The notes beneath the pieces are model-generated. The model ran no database searches and was not told the origin of the DNA. It was given only the letters and a program-made list of their open reading frames with translations. A program made the position numbers and the translations under genes. A DNA stretch of 64,000 nt. Origin: CAZMXP01 sp964570285. Its GTDB lineage: Bacteria > Planctomycetota > PLA2. Of the stretch, positions 33,093 to 41,868 are shown piece after piece (position 1 is the stretch's first letter; each line of letters begins with the position of its first letter). The stretch is taken from positions 13,677-77,676 of the forward strand of contig CAZMXP010000018.1 in the NCBI GenBank assembly GCA_964570285.1, in the 5' to 3' direction.

Positions 33093-36000
33093 TCAGGCGG
33101 TTCGCCCGAGGATCTCCGCGTTCGGCCAGGTGCGCTTGAGAAAGTGCTCCCGGTATCCGTCGTTGCGGATGCGCCGCGCGCGCTCCAGGACCAGTTCCTT
33201 CGCACGCTCGAGGTAGCCGCGCTCCCCGAGGATCTCGCTCAGCGCGTAGTAGATCTCGGGACCGTCGACGATCGAGACGCCTGCCTTGGCCTCGATCCGT
33301 TCCTGCACCTCGCGGGCGAACTCCCCTGCCTCTTCCGGGTGTCCCGCCGCGATGCGCGCGCGCGCCAGCCGGCAGAGGACCAGCAGGAGCATGCCGCCGC
33401 CGCCGCCGCGCGCCCCGGGAAGCGCCTCGGCCAGGCAGCGGCCCGCCCGCTCGTGGTCGCCCTCCGCGAGCGCGGCCTTGCCCATCACGCCGAGCGTCAG
33501 GAGCCGGCTGCTCTTGCTCTTCGATTCGTCCTCGAGCGCGATCGCCTGCCCGAGGTGGTCCCAGCCGCGGGCGCGATCACCTGCCGCATGGAGCAACTCC
33601 CCGAGCGCGCGGTGCGCCTCCGCCAGCTTCGTTCTCGTGCCCGTTCGCCCCGCCAGCTCGAGCGCGGCCTCGAGGTGGGCCCGCGCCTCCTCGTGCTCGC
33701 CATACGCCCAGAGCGCGCTGCCGAGCATGAGCCGTGCTGCCAGCACTCCGTTCGGGTTGCCGAGGTCGAGAAAGAGGCGGAGCGCCCGCGCCCCGGAGTC
33801 CCGCGCCTCGTCGATCCGGCCGAGGATGTCCTGGGCGCGGGCAAGGTTCGTGAGCGCGGTCGCCTCGCTCAGCAGCGCGCCGGTGTCGCGGTGGCCCTCG
33901 ATCGCCTGCTCCAGGTGGCGCAGGCCCTCTTCGTAGCGCGCGGAGTCCACGAAGTGGTTGCCGAGATTCATCAGCACGGCGGCCTCGCCTCGCCGCTCGC
34001 CGATCTCGCGCCAGATCGCAAGCGCCTCCTGCATCGTGCCGAGCGCCGCCTCGCCCTCGCCGGTCGAGGGCATGACGAGCGCGAGCGCCTGGAGCGTGCT
34101 CGCCACGCCCCGGCGGTCCTCGATCTCGCGCCGGATGCCCAGCGCCCTGCGCCACAACCCGGCGCACTCCTCGAGCCGCCCGCGCCGGTAGGCGACGACG
34201 CCGAGCGTGTGCGTGCAGGTCGCCTCCCACTTGCGGTCGCGGGCCTCGCGCGCGAGACCCAGCCCCCTCTGCGCCTCGTCGCCGGCCTTCTCGTAGTCCC
34301 CGGCGACCCAGTACGACCCCGCCCGCAGCGCATGCACGCGAGCGCGCGGGCCCGGCTCCCCGATCGCGTCCGCGAGTTCCCGTGCGGTGTCGAGGATGCG
34401 CATCTGGTCCTTGCGGCTGGCGAGCAGGTCGTAGAAGGCCCAGAGCCTCATCGCGATCGCGAGGCGTTTCGGGAGCGGCGCGGCGGCCATCGCGACCGCG
34501 ACCTTCTCGAGGAACGGCGCCGCGTAGCTCGCGTGGAAACTCCTCGCCATGAAGTCGAGCGCGGGCTCGAGGTACGGCTCCGCCTCGGGCGTGCGTCCGG
34601 CGAGGAACAGGTGGCGCAGCAGAGCGTGCGCTCTCTCGCCGTCCGAGGGCTCCCCCTCGGCGAGCAGCGTGTCGGCCACCAGCGAGTGATACTCGCCGCG
34701 CAGCGCCTCGGGCACGCCCTGATAGATCGCCTCGAAGATCTGGCGTCGCGGGAAGCGGAAGGAGTTCCGGCCCGAACCCACGACGAGGCGATGCTGCCGC
34801 TCGAGACCCGCGAGCCGCTGGAGCGCCTCGATGAGCTTGATGCCCAGGACGTCGGCGAGCGGCGCCACGTCGAACTCCGCGCCGAGGATCGATGCGACCT
34901 CGAGCGTCTCCCGCTGCTCCTCGTCCAGGGCAGCGAGCTTGAGCGCCACCAGATCCCTCACGGTCGCGGGCAGCGCCGTCCCGTCGGGCGGGCGCGTGAG
35001 CTCGAGTCCGTCTTCCCGCTCCGCGAGGACGCGGCACTGCTGGAGGTGCGCGAGCGCCTCGAGCACGATGAGGGGGTTGCCCTCGCTCCTGGCCCGCAGC
35101 ACCGGGGCGAGAGCGCGGACGGTCCGCTCGTGCCGCACGATGTGGCGCACGAGTTCCTCCGTCACCGCGGCGGAGAGCTGCCCGAGCGCGAGCGTCGCGG
35201 CGATGCCAAGGCGCGCGGCCTGTGTCGAGAACTCATGAAGCGGCGAGGACTCCGCGAGCTCGTCGTCGGCGTAGATTCCCACGAGAAGGAGGGGGGCCGC
35301 GGGGGCCCAGCGCGCCAGATGGGCGAAGAGTTCGACGGTCTCCGCGCCCGCGAGATGCAGATCCTCGACGACGAGGACCAGCGGCCGCTCGGCCGTGAGC
35401 GCGCGGAGGATCTTCACGGCGGCGGCAAGGAGCGCTTCCTTCGAAAGGGGGCTGTCGGGGCCAGGCTGGAGGCGGCCGTCGAGGAACTCCGTGAGCGGCC
35501 CGACCATCGACGGCGTGTCGGCGAACAAGCCGGCGAGCCTGCCGCTCCGCCCCCCCGCGCCCCCCCCGAGCAGGTCGCCGAACGCCTCGACGAACGGGCC
35601 GTACGCCACGCTGCCCACGCCGGCGCCCCGCCCCGCGGCGATCGCCGGCCCCCCGGCGCCCGCGACGCTCTCGAGGAACTCGTAGACGAGCCGTGACTTG
35701 CCGGCGCCGCTCGGCCCCCGGACCAGCAGAACCTCTCCCCTCTGCCTCGCCTTCGCGTAGCTCTCGCGGAGCAGATCCATCTCCGTGGCGCGGCCGAGGA
35801 GCGGCGTTCTCCGCTCCGCCCGGAGCCGTTTCAGGACCTGCTCGGCCGAGGGGGCGGCGCGCAGCCGCCACCACTCGCTCCCTTCCCCCTGTCGCAGGAT
35901 CGTCCGCAGCTCCTCGGCACTTGCGAAGCGGTCCGCCTGCTCGCGGCGAACGCACGTGGCGATCACCTGATCCAGGAAGGGGTCGAGGTCCGTGTTCACG

Positions 36001-36725
36001 CACCGCGGCGGGGGGACCTCCGCCTCGAGTTTCCGGCTGAGGAGCGCGGCGATGTCGGCGTGCGGGAAGGGGTTCTTCCCGGTCGCGAGCTCATAGAGCG
36101 TGACGCCGAACGCGTAGAGGTCCGCGCGGCGGCTCACGTCCTTGGCCGTGAACTGTTCCGGCGGGGCATACGCGAGGGAACCGAGGAACTCGCCGGCGCG
36201 CGTCCTCTCGTACCCGGCCCCGAGGCGCGCGACGCCGAGGTCCATCAGCAGCACGCGGTGGTCGGGCGTGATCACGATGTTCTCGGGCTTGATGTCGCGG
36301 TGGACGACGCCGCGCTCGTGGATCTCGTGGAGCGCGCCGAGCACCTGGTCCGCGACCTCGAGGAGCAGGTGCTCCGGAAACGTCCCGAGCTCCGCGAGCA
36401 GGCCCTTGAGCGTCTTCCCCTCGATCAGCTCCATGACCATGAACGGGAGGGGCGTGCCGTCGAGCACCGCGTTCGAGATCCCGTACGTGCGCACGAGGTG
36501 CTCGTGGTGGATCGCCCTGCCGATCTCCGCCTCGAGCTTGCAGCGCGCGAACGCGCGCTCGTCCTCGACGAGTTCGGCACGGTACACCTTCAAGGCTACG
36601 AGCGCCCCCGCCGGGCCTGCCGGCCCCTCGGCCATCGACTCGGCGCGATAGACCGTCCCCATCCCCCCGCGACCGAGCTCCGGGCCGATCCGATAGATGC
36701 CGAGAGTCCTGCCTTCGAGCGTCAC
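33093..36725 (-). CDS. Ser/Thr protein kinase fused to AAA ATPase and TPR repeats
   Basis: GTG 36725 opens V-T-L-E-G-R-T-L-G-I-Y-R-I-G, the usual start before a kinase P-loop; the longer frame upstream runs through an inverted repeat. The 1210-residue protein has a kinase domain with G-R-G-G-M-G (19-23), K46, H-R-D-I-K-P-E-N (D144), M-D-L-G in place of the D-F-G motif, and A-P-P-E. An AAA_16-like ATPase begins with L-L-G-R and Walker A G-P-S-G-A-G-K-S (337-344). TPR-like repeats fill about 650-1210. The design matches large one-protein regulators of the STK-AAA-TPR type; no transcription-factor domain is seen. Confidence 0.92.
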   Translation of the reverse strand: MTLEGRTLGIYRIGPELGRGGMGTVYRAESMAEGPAGPAGALVALKVYRAELVEDERAFARCKLEAEIGRAIHHEHLVRTYGISNAVLDGTPLPFMVMELIEGKTLKGLLAELGTFPEHLLLEVADQVLGALHEIHERGVVHRDIKPENIVITPDHRVLLMDLGVARLGAGYERTRAGEFLGSLAYAPPEQFTAKDVSRRADLYAFGVTLYELATGKNPFPHADIAALLSRKLEAEVPPPRCVNTDLDPFLDQVIATCVRREQADRFASAEELRTILRQGEGSEWWRLRAAPSAEQVLKRLRAERRTPLLGRATEMDLLRESYAKARQRGEVLLVRGPSGAGKSRLVYEFLESVAGAGGPAIAAGRGAGVGSVAYGPFVEAFGDLLGGGAGGRSGRLAGLFADTPSMVGPLTEFLDGRLQPGPDSPLSKEALLAAAVKILRALTAERPLVLVVEDLHLAGAETVELFAHLARWAPAAPLLLVGIYADDELAESSPLHEFSTQAARLGIAATLALGQLSAAVTEELVRHIVRHERTVRALAPVLRARSEGNPLIVLEALAHLQQCRVLAEREDGLELTRPPDGTALPATVRDLVALKLAALDEEQRETLEVASILGAEFDVAPLADVLGIKLIEALQRLAGLERQHRLVVGSGRNSFRFPRRQIFEAIYQGVPEALRGEYHSLVADTLLAEGEPSDGERAHALLRHLFLAGRTPEAEPYLEPALDFMARSFHASYAAPFLEKVAVAMAAAPLPKRLAIAMRLWAFYDLLASRKDQMRILDTARELADAIGEPGPRARVHALRAGSYWVAGDYEKAGDEAQRGLGLAREARDRKWEATCTHTLGVVAYRRGRLEECAGLWRRALGIRREIEDRRGVASTLQALALVMPSTGEGEAALGTMQEALAIWREIGERRGEAAVLMNLGNHFVDSARYEEGLRHLEQAIEGHRDTGALLSEATALTNLARAQDILGRIDEARDSGARALRLFLDLGNPNGVLAARLMLGSALWAYGEHEEARAHLEAALELAGRTGTRTKLAEAHRALGELLHAAGDRARGWDHLGQAIALEDESKSKSSRLLTLGVMGKAALAEGDHERAGRCLAEALPGARGGGGGMLLLVLCRLARARIAAGHPEEAGEFAREVQERIEAKAGVSIVDGPEIYYALSEILGERGYLERAKELVLERARRIRNDGYREHFLKRTWPNAEILGRTA

Positions 36726-36747
36726 CGCAACGAGATCATACGGTGCG

Positions 36748-36773
36748 GAGCCTGGCTCATTAGTACCGCTCTG
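36748..36773 (+). repeat. Left 26-bp inverted repeat flanking the RAYT region
   Basis: The sequence starting GAGCCTGGCTCATTAGTA matches the reverse complement of 39703-39728 in 23 of 26 positions. The first 11 bases form a near-palindrome (GAGCC-T-GGCTC). It lies 22 bp upstream of the kinase start. Confidence 0.8.
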
Positions 36774-36790
36774 TAAGGCGCGCCTTACAG
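36771..36790. repeat. Perfect 20-bp palindrome upstream of the RAYT gene
   Basis: CTGTAAGGCG is followed directly by its reverse complement. It starts inside the left inverted repeat and lies 63 bp upstream of the RAYT start. It may be an operator or a REP-like recognition site for the transposase. Confidence 0.75.
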
Positions 36791-36853
36791 GTCCCGCGCG
36801 GGCCCGGTGCCCCTCCGGCACGGCGTTTGACACCTGTCGGCGTCTCTATAGGT

Positions 36854-38011
36854 GTGCCGAGAGGCCGAAGAATCGACGCCCCCGGAATGTGGCATCACGT
36901 CTATCACCGGGGGATCGCCCGCCGGGCCGTCTTCGAGCGCCCCGCCGACTGGCGGTTTTTCCTGGCGCTGCTGGCCCGCTCGGTCAGGCGCGGGGAGATC
37001 GAAGTCCATGCGTTCTGCCTGCTGACGAACCACTTCCACCTGCTGCTGCGCAGCGTGAACGGGGAGCTGTCGGTCGCGATGAAGCGCACCCTCAACGCGT
37101 ACGTCCGTTACTTCAATGCGACGCGCGCCCGGGATGGCTCCCTCTTCAGCGGCCGATTCCGCTCGATCGGAGTCCAGACACGCGCCTACCGCAGGATCCT
37201 CGTGCGCTACATCGATGACAACCCGGTCAGCGCGGGGATGGCCCGAGACCCCGCGGACCATGCCTTTGGCAGCGCATTCTGGTACGCGCAAGCGCGCCGT
37301 CCCGCCTGGCTTTGCCGCACGTGGGTGGAGGAGGAGGTGCGGCAGTCTTGGTCGCGGTCCCGGTCCCGGGACGGCCCCTACGACCCCTCCGCATACGCCA
37401 TCTGTTTCCGCCCCGGACTCTCCGAGTGCATGCGCCGCCTTGTCACCCGCCGACTGGCGAGCCCCCGCCGCGTGATCGACAAGCTCGACCTGCTCGTCGA
37501 TGCCGCGCCGCCGGCGCTCCGGCAGTGGTTCGTGGAGCGGGCCCGGCTCGCCGACGGGGGCGTGACGCTGCAGGCCATGGCGACGCCGGAGATGGTGGAG
37601 GCCGCCATGGCGGACGCGGCCCATGCGTGCCCGCGCCTCCCGACCATCTGGCTGGTGCGCCGCGCACCGAACGCCCGACCCGTGTCCGGCTGGGACGTCG
37701 TGCGCGCGGGACTCCTGCGCGACCTGTGCGGCCTCGGCTGGTCGGAGCTGCGCCTCCGGCTCGGCCTCGAGTCGGCCGCGCTCCAACGGCGGCTCGAACT
37801 GCACAGGGATTGCCTGCTGGTCGACCCGCTCTATCTCGAACGCTGTGCCGCGCTTGCCGCGGGCGTCTTCGCCCGGGTGTCGGCGGAGGTCTGCATCGCT
37901 TGCCCCAAAGCGGTGCCGCAGGCGATGCGGCGAGCGCGGGAACGCGGGTCAACCGCGGGAGAGTCAGACCGGCTCACGGTGCCCTCTCGAGGTCGAACGT
38001 CACCTGCGTGA
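36854..38011 (+). CDS. REP-associated tyrosine transposase (RAYT, Y1_Tnp)
   Basis: GTG 36854 gives V-P-R-G-R-R-I-D-A-P-G-M-W-H-H-V, matching the typical RAYT N-terminus; an in-frame TTG at 36827 would add nine residues. The HUH motif is H60-F-H62 in L-T-N-H-F-H-L-L-L-R, followed by N-A-Y-V-R-Y-F-N with the candidate catalytic Tyr, and G-S-L-F-S-G-R-F-R-S. The 385-residue length includes a C-terminal helical extension of about 200 residues. RAYTs nick and move REP palindromes as single strands. The end overlaps the convergent lipoprotein gene by 38 bp. Confidence 0.92.
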   Translation: MPRGRRIDAPGMWHHVYHRGIARRAVFERPADWRFFLALLARSVRRGEIEVHAFCLLTNHFHLLLRSVNGELSVAMKRTLNAYVRYFNATRARDGSLFSGRFRSIGVQTRAYRRILVRYIDDNPVSAGMARDPADHAFGSAFWYAQARRPAWLCRTWVEEEVRQSWSRSRSRDGPYDPSAYAICFRPGLSECMRRLVTRRLASPRRVIDKLDLLVDAAPPALRQWFVERARLADGGVTLQAMATPEMVEAAMADAAHACPRLPTIWLVRRAPNARPVSGWDVVRAGLLRDLCGLGWSELRLRLGLESAALQRRLELHRDCLLVDPLYLERCAALAAGVFARVSAEVCIACPKAVPQAMRRARERGSTAGESDRLTVPSRGRTSPA

Positions 38012-39650
38012 CCTCCCCCGCGCGCATCCGCACGGTGCGCGGCGGCGGCACCTTCATGCCGGGCGCGTGCCTGACGTAGACGGTCCACTCCCCCGCTTCG
38101 AGGTTCGCGCGTCGCCAGACGCCCTTCTCGAAGCCGCCGCCCAGCTTGACCGTCCACGGACTCCCGAGTTCGATCTCAACCCCGACTCCAGCGATCTGCC
38201 TCCCCTCCACGCGCAGCCGCACCTCGAGGATCCCGGCAGGCTCCATCTCGATGAGGACGTCGCGCTCCCCGCCCGCCCTCACGTCGACTTCGACATCGCG
38301 ATTGACATAGCCGTCCGCGGTCGCACGGATGATCGTACTGCCCGGCGGCACCTGGAACCGACGCGCGTGGGGGTTCCAGCCCCAATCGCCGCTCCATGGG
38401 TCCACACGCTCGCGTCCGATCTGACTGCTCACGGCGAGCGCCGCGCCGGGCAGGTCGCCGCCGCCGCGCGCCTGCACGACGCGCACCGACAGGTCCACCG
38501 GCTCCGGGACCGCGATATCGCAGCGCGGATTCCCTCCCTTGAGCGTGAACTCGACGCCCCACGGCACGGGGTAGAGACTGACGAAGTAGCGCCCCTCGGG
38601 GATCGGCGCCGACCGGAACCCGGAGGACTCCCCGGAGAAGCCGCCGCCCCAGTCCGCATGAGCCTTCGCGCGGGCCGTCGCCTCCTCCCTCCCGTAGAAG
38701 CCTACGATTCCGGAACGCTCGCGCCACGCGGGCGGCAGCGTCACGGTCCCGGTCACCACGATCAGAGCCGGGGGCCTCTCGGGCAGGCTCTCCTCGGGCG
38801 CAAGCCTGAGCGTGGCCGTCTCGCCCGATACCAGCTCGACGGCACCTCGCGCGTAGACGTGGCGCTCCTCCGCGTGGGGCCTTCCGCGGATCGCCAAAAC
38901 CTCGTACCTGCCACGGCGCAGATGGTCGAGCGAGACCTCGCCGTTCGCGTCGGGCCGCGGAAGGAGCACCCAACCGTGCTCCGTCCCGCCAACGAGCCAG
39001 AGGGAGGCGTCATGCATTCGTGACCACTGGTCCACCGTGAGCCGCAGCGCGCTGCCGAGCGACAACTCCGCTCGCACCTCCCCGCCGAGGCCGAAGGTCA
39101 CGATGACCGGCTGCCATGCCAGACCCGGCGCACGCACGGAATACTCCGACTGACCGCGTGCGGGCCCCAGCCGCAGTCGGCCGTGCATGTCCGTAATGCC
39201 TGTCGGGGCAGCCAGCGGATAGACGGCGTCGTCGCCATAGCCCCATTCCGGCCGCTTCAGTTCGCTGACGAGGGCACCGGCGACCGGGGTACCGTCTCCC
39301 GACCGGGTCACGACGAGGGTGACCTCCCGAGCGCGCTCCACAACAAGGCGAATCTCAGGGGGTCCGGGGGCATCGAACGCCTCGCGCAGGTCGGGACATG
39401 CCACGCCGTCGACGACGAACCCCTCCAGCCGGTGGTGGCCCTCATGGGCCACCGGCACGCGAAGCACACCTGCCGTCCCATGCACCGGCACATCTTGCTT
39501 CGAAGCGGCGCTCCAGAGCAACGCGCTGAGCTGCGCGGGCGGCTGCGTCTCGCCGATGTAGGCCACCCTGACGAGTACGCCGCCTTCTTCCCCGCGCCGC
39601 GGTGCCGAGCACGCCGCGGCAAGCGTCAGCAGCATCACCCCCGACCGCAA
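37974..39650 (-). CDS. Lipoprotein with carboxypeptidase-regulatory-like beta domains
   Basis: Start uncertain. TTG 39650 gives (M)-R-S-G-V-M-L-L-T-L-A-A-A-C, a good lipoprotein signal with a basic N-terminus; ATG 39635 is an alternative. The mature 540 residues show repeated G-x-V-x-D-x-x-G-x-x-x-L-x-x-x-R-x-G-x-Y patterns (for example L-R-R-G-R-Y-E-V-L, P-E-G-R-Y-F-V-S-L), typical of CarboxypepD_reg/Ig-like surface beta sandwiches. The last domain ends V-T-Q-V-T-F-D-L-E-R. It has no enzymatic motif. It lies within the inverted-repeat interval with the RAYT gene. Confidence 0.8.
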   Translation of the reverse strand: MRSGVMLLTLAAACSAPRRGEEGGVLVRVAYIGETQPPAQLSALLWSAASKQDVPVHGTAGVLRVPVAHEGHHRLEGFVVDGVACPDLREAFDAPGPPEIRLVVERAREVTLVVTRSGDGTPVAGALVSELKRPEWGYGDDAVYPLAAPTGITDMHGRLRLGPARGQSEYSVRAPGLAWQPVIVTFGLGGEVRAELSLGSALRLTVDQWSRMHDASLWLVGGTEHGWVLLPRPDANGEVSLDHLRRGRYEVLAIRGRPHAEERHVYARGAVELVSGETATLRLAPEESLPERPPALIVVTGTVTLPPAWRERSGIVGFYGREEATARAKAHADWGGGFSGESSGFRSAPIPEGRYFVSLYPVPWGVEFTLKGGNPRCDIAVPEPVDLSVRVVQARGGGDLPGAALAVSSQIGRERVDPWSGDWGWNPHARRFQVPPGSTIIRATADGYVNRDVEVDVRAGGERDVLIEMEPAGILEVRLRVEGRQIAGVGVEIELGSPWTVKLGGGFEKGVWRRANLEAGEWTVYVRHAPGMKVPPPRTVRMRAGEVTQVTFDLERAP

Positions 39651-39702
39651 CCGGCCTGCTCGCCATGCCGACCCGCCCGGCCCCCGATGGGGAGAATTCC
39701 CC

Positions 39703-39728
39703 CACAGCGATACTAATGAGCCTGGCTC
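39703..39728 (-). repeat. Right 26-bp inverted repeat flanking the RAYT region
   Basis: Partner of 36748-36773 with 3 mismatches. Its outer end (GGCTC followed by A) contains the first bases of the GCS2 gene stop codon read from the other strand, so the repeat abuts a gene end exactly. Confidence 0.8.
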
Positions 39729-40839
39729 AGTCGAGAGGCAGGCCATGCTCGGTCTCGCCGACCATGTAGTCGACGACGGCATTCAGGTCGCGCTTCTCGT
39801 GCCAGACGCGGAGCTGACGGTCGGCCCCCGTGCCCCCGGCGACGATCTCGCGCAGGTAGCCGAGTTCGCTGCGCACGCCGAGGTCGTCGACGACCTCGTC
39901 GACGAAGTCGAGCAGTTCGGCGACGAGCCGCGGCGTCGGCACCTCCTCCATCTTGCCGAGGTCGATCAGGTAGCCGCCGACGCCCCAGCGGGCGGCCCGC
40001 CACTTGTTCTCCATGATCAGCGCGCGCCGGTGCAGCCGGAAGGAGAGGTTCTTCTTGTGCAGCACGTAGAGCTTCGCGACGAGCGCCTGGCAGAGCGCCG
40101 CGAGCGCGATCGTCTCGTCGACGCGCATCGCCATGTCGCAGCAGCGGAACTCGAGCGTCGGGTAGCGCCAGTGCGGCCTCAGGTCCCACCAGATCATCTT
40201 GCCGGTGTCGATGCTCTTCGTGCGGATGAGGTCGCGCACGAAGTCCTCGTACTCGGTGAAGCTGTTGAACGCATCCGGGATGCCGGTGCGCGGGAACTTC
40301 TCGAAGACCTTCGTGCGGTAGCTCTTCCACCCCGTCTCGCGGCCGCACCAGAAGGGCGAGTTGACCGAGAGCGCGAGGATGTGCGGCACGAAGTAGCGCG
40401 CCATGTTGAAGACGTGGATCAGCGTCTCCTTGTCCTCGAGGCCGACGTGGATGTGCAGTCCGAAGATGACGTTGGCGCGCGCGACGACCTGCAGGTCGTC
40501 GAGGATGCGGTTGTAGCGGGGGTTCTCGTTGGTCGCGACGTCGCTCCAGTGGGTGCTCGGGTGCGTGCCCCCCGCGGCGATGCGGAGCCCGTGGTGGCGG
40601 GCGATGCGCGCGATCTGGGCGCGCGTCTCGGTGACCTCGCGGCGCGCCTCGCCGATGTCGGCGCAGATCTTGCTCCCGATCTCGATCACGCTCTGGTGGA
40701 GCTCGCGCTGGATCTTCTCCTGCAGCTTCTCCTCCCCCTCCGCGAACATCTGCGAGATGTGCGAGCGGAGCTGCCGAGACTCCGGGTCGATGACCTGGAA
40801 CTCCTCCTCGATGCCGAGCGTGAAGTCGGGCAGCCTCAT
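39727..40839 (-). CDS. GCS2-family carboxylate-amine ligase (YbdK-like)
   Basis: The 370-residue protein starts M-R-L-P-D-F-T-L-G-I-E-E-E-F-Q-V-I-D-P, the hallmark of GCS2/YbdK proteins, and has G-L-H-I-H-V-G, R-C-C-D-M-A-M-R-V and E-N-K-W-R-A-A-R-W-G family motifs. YbdK proteins have weak glutamate-cysteine ligase activity; their natural products are mostly unknown. It starts 7 bp after the stop of an ATP-grasp gene, so the two ligases are probably co-expressed, pointing to stepwise amide-bond formation (inference). Confidence 0.92.
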   Translation of the reverse strand: MRLPDFTLGIEEEFQVIDPESRQLRSHISQMFAEGEEKLQEKIQRELHQSVIEIGSKICADIGEARREVTETRAQIARIARHHGLRIAAGGTHPSTHWSDVATNENPRYNRILDDLQVVARANVIFGLHIHVGLEDKETLIHVFNMARYFVPHILALSVNSPFWCGRETGWKSYRTKVFEKFPRTGIPDAFNSFTEYEDFVRDLIRTKSIDTGKMIWWDLRPHWRYPTLEFRCCDMAMRVDETIALAALCQALVAKLYVLHKKNLSFRLHRRALIMENKWRAARWGVGGYLIDLGKMEEVPTPRLVAELLDFVDEVVDDLGVRSELGYLREIVAGGTGADRQLRVWHEKRDLNAVVDYMVGETEHGLPLD

Positions 40840-40846
40840 CGGGTCC

Positions 40847-41779
40847 CTAGCGCGCGCGCTCCGGCCACGTGCCCGTCAGCTCGAGCTGGCGCGGCTGCTT
40901 GGCGCGCTGGATCAGGAACTCCGCCGCGTTCTGCACGATCCAGGCGAAGTTCTCCTCGCCGATGCTGTGCACGTCCGCGTCGGGGCAGGGGTTGGTGAAG
41001 TCGATCGCGTAGGGGATGCCCTCGCGCACGGCGAGCTCGACGGTGTTGAAGTCGTAGCCGAGACCGCGGCAGAGCGCGAGGCAGTCCCGCTCCATCTTCT
41101 CGAGCAGCCCGCGGTCGATGGGCGGCGCGTTGCGCACGTAGCGCTGGTGGTGCGGCGCCTTCGGGTTGTAGCGCATGATGTGCACGCGCTCGCGCCCGAG
41201 CACGTAGCAGCGGAAGTACTCGGTGAAGACGATCTCCTCCTGCGCCATCATGCACAGGTCCTCGCTGCGCTCGTAGGCCGCGAAGAACTCCCCCGCGTCG
41301 CCACAGCGCGAGACGTGCTTCCATCCGCCGCCGTTGCTCGGCTTCACGTAGGCGGGGAAGCCCAGGTACTCGAAGACCTCGTCCCACTCGAGCGGGAAGC
41401 GCAGGTTCGAGAAGCTGTCCGACGACGTGTTCGGGGGGTGGCGCTTGTGCGGCAGCAGCACCGTCCGGGGCACGGCGACCCCGGCCTGGGTCGCGACCAG
41501 GTTCCCGAAGTACTTGTCGTCGGCGGAGAACCAGAAGGGGTTGTTGACGATCTGGCAGCCCTGGAAGGCGAACTGCTTCATCATCGTCCGGTAGTAGGGC
41601 ACCTCGTGGCTGATGCGGTCGAGGATGACGTCGTATCCCGGCGGCCGGTCGGCCCTTAGCGCGCCGACCCGGACCGGCTCGGCAACGACCTTCCCGCCCG
41701 CCCGGCGCTTCACCTCGTCCGCCAGCGCCGAGGGGAAACTCCGCTCCATCCCGTAAAGCAGCCCGATCTTCTTGGTCAT
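40847..41779 (-). CDS. RimK-like ATP-grasp ligase
   Basis: The 310-residue protein starts M-T-K-K-I-G-L-L-Y-G-M-E with GGAGG 6 nt upstream. ATP-grasp features: a pre-ATP-grasp region, F-P-A-Y-V-K-P-S-N-G-G-G-W-K-H-V (Lys and Gly-rich loop), a second strand E-I-V-F-T-E-Y-F-R-C, and the metal-binding I-P-Y-A-I-D-F-T-N-P with Asp and Asn ligands. It resembles RimK/cyanophycin-type amide ligases. It is co-oriented with the GCS2 gene and divergent from an esterase. Confidence 0.85.
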   Translation of the reverse strand: MTKKIGLLYGMERSFPSALADEVKRRAGGKVVAEPVRVGALRADRPPGYDVILDRISHEVPYYRTMMKQFAFQGCQIVNNPFWFSADDKYFGNLVATQAGVAVPRTVLLPHKRHPPNTSSDSFSNLRFPLEWDEVFEYLGFPAYVKPSNGGGWKHVSRCGDAGEFFAAYERSEDLCMMAQEEIVFTEYFRCYVLGRERVHIMRYNPKAPHHQRYVRNAPPIDRGLLEKMERDCLALCRGLGYDFNTVELAVREGIPYAIDFTNPCPDADVHSIGEENFAWIVQNAAEFLIQRAKQPRQLELTGTWPERAR

Positions 41780-41868
41780 CTTGGCCTCCGGATGGCATCC
41801 TAACCGGAAGCGCGGGAGGGGCGATAGGCCCCCCCCGCCCCCCCACCATCCGCCTCCCGGGAGGAGCC

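Larger units (their letters stand above)
36748..39728. mobile_element. Candidate RAYT-associated unit bounded by 26-bp inverted repeats
   Basis: The inverted repeats at 36748-36773 and 39703-39728 enclose a Y1 transposase gene and a convergent lipoprotein gene that overlap at their 3' ends. The repeats contain a short palindrome like REP sequences that RAYT enzymes recognise. Whether the pair moved as one unit, or two REPs happen to flank it, cannot be told from one copy. No target duplication was identified. Confidence 0.5.

Noticed and set aside
36827..36853. TTG at 36827 as RAYT start, or TTGACA there as a -35 box
   Set aside because: Family N-terminus aligns at GTG 36854; no matching -10 box at proper distance was found.
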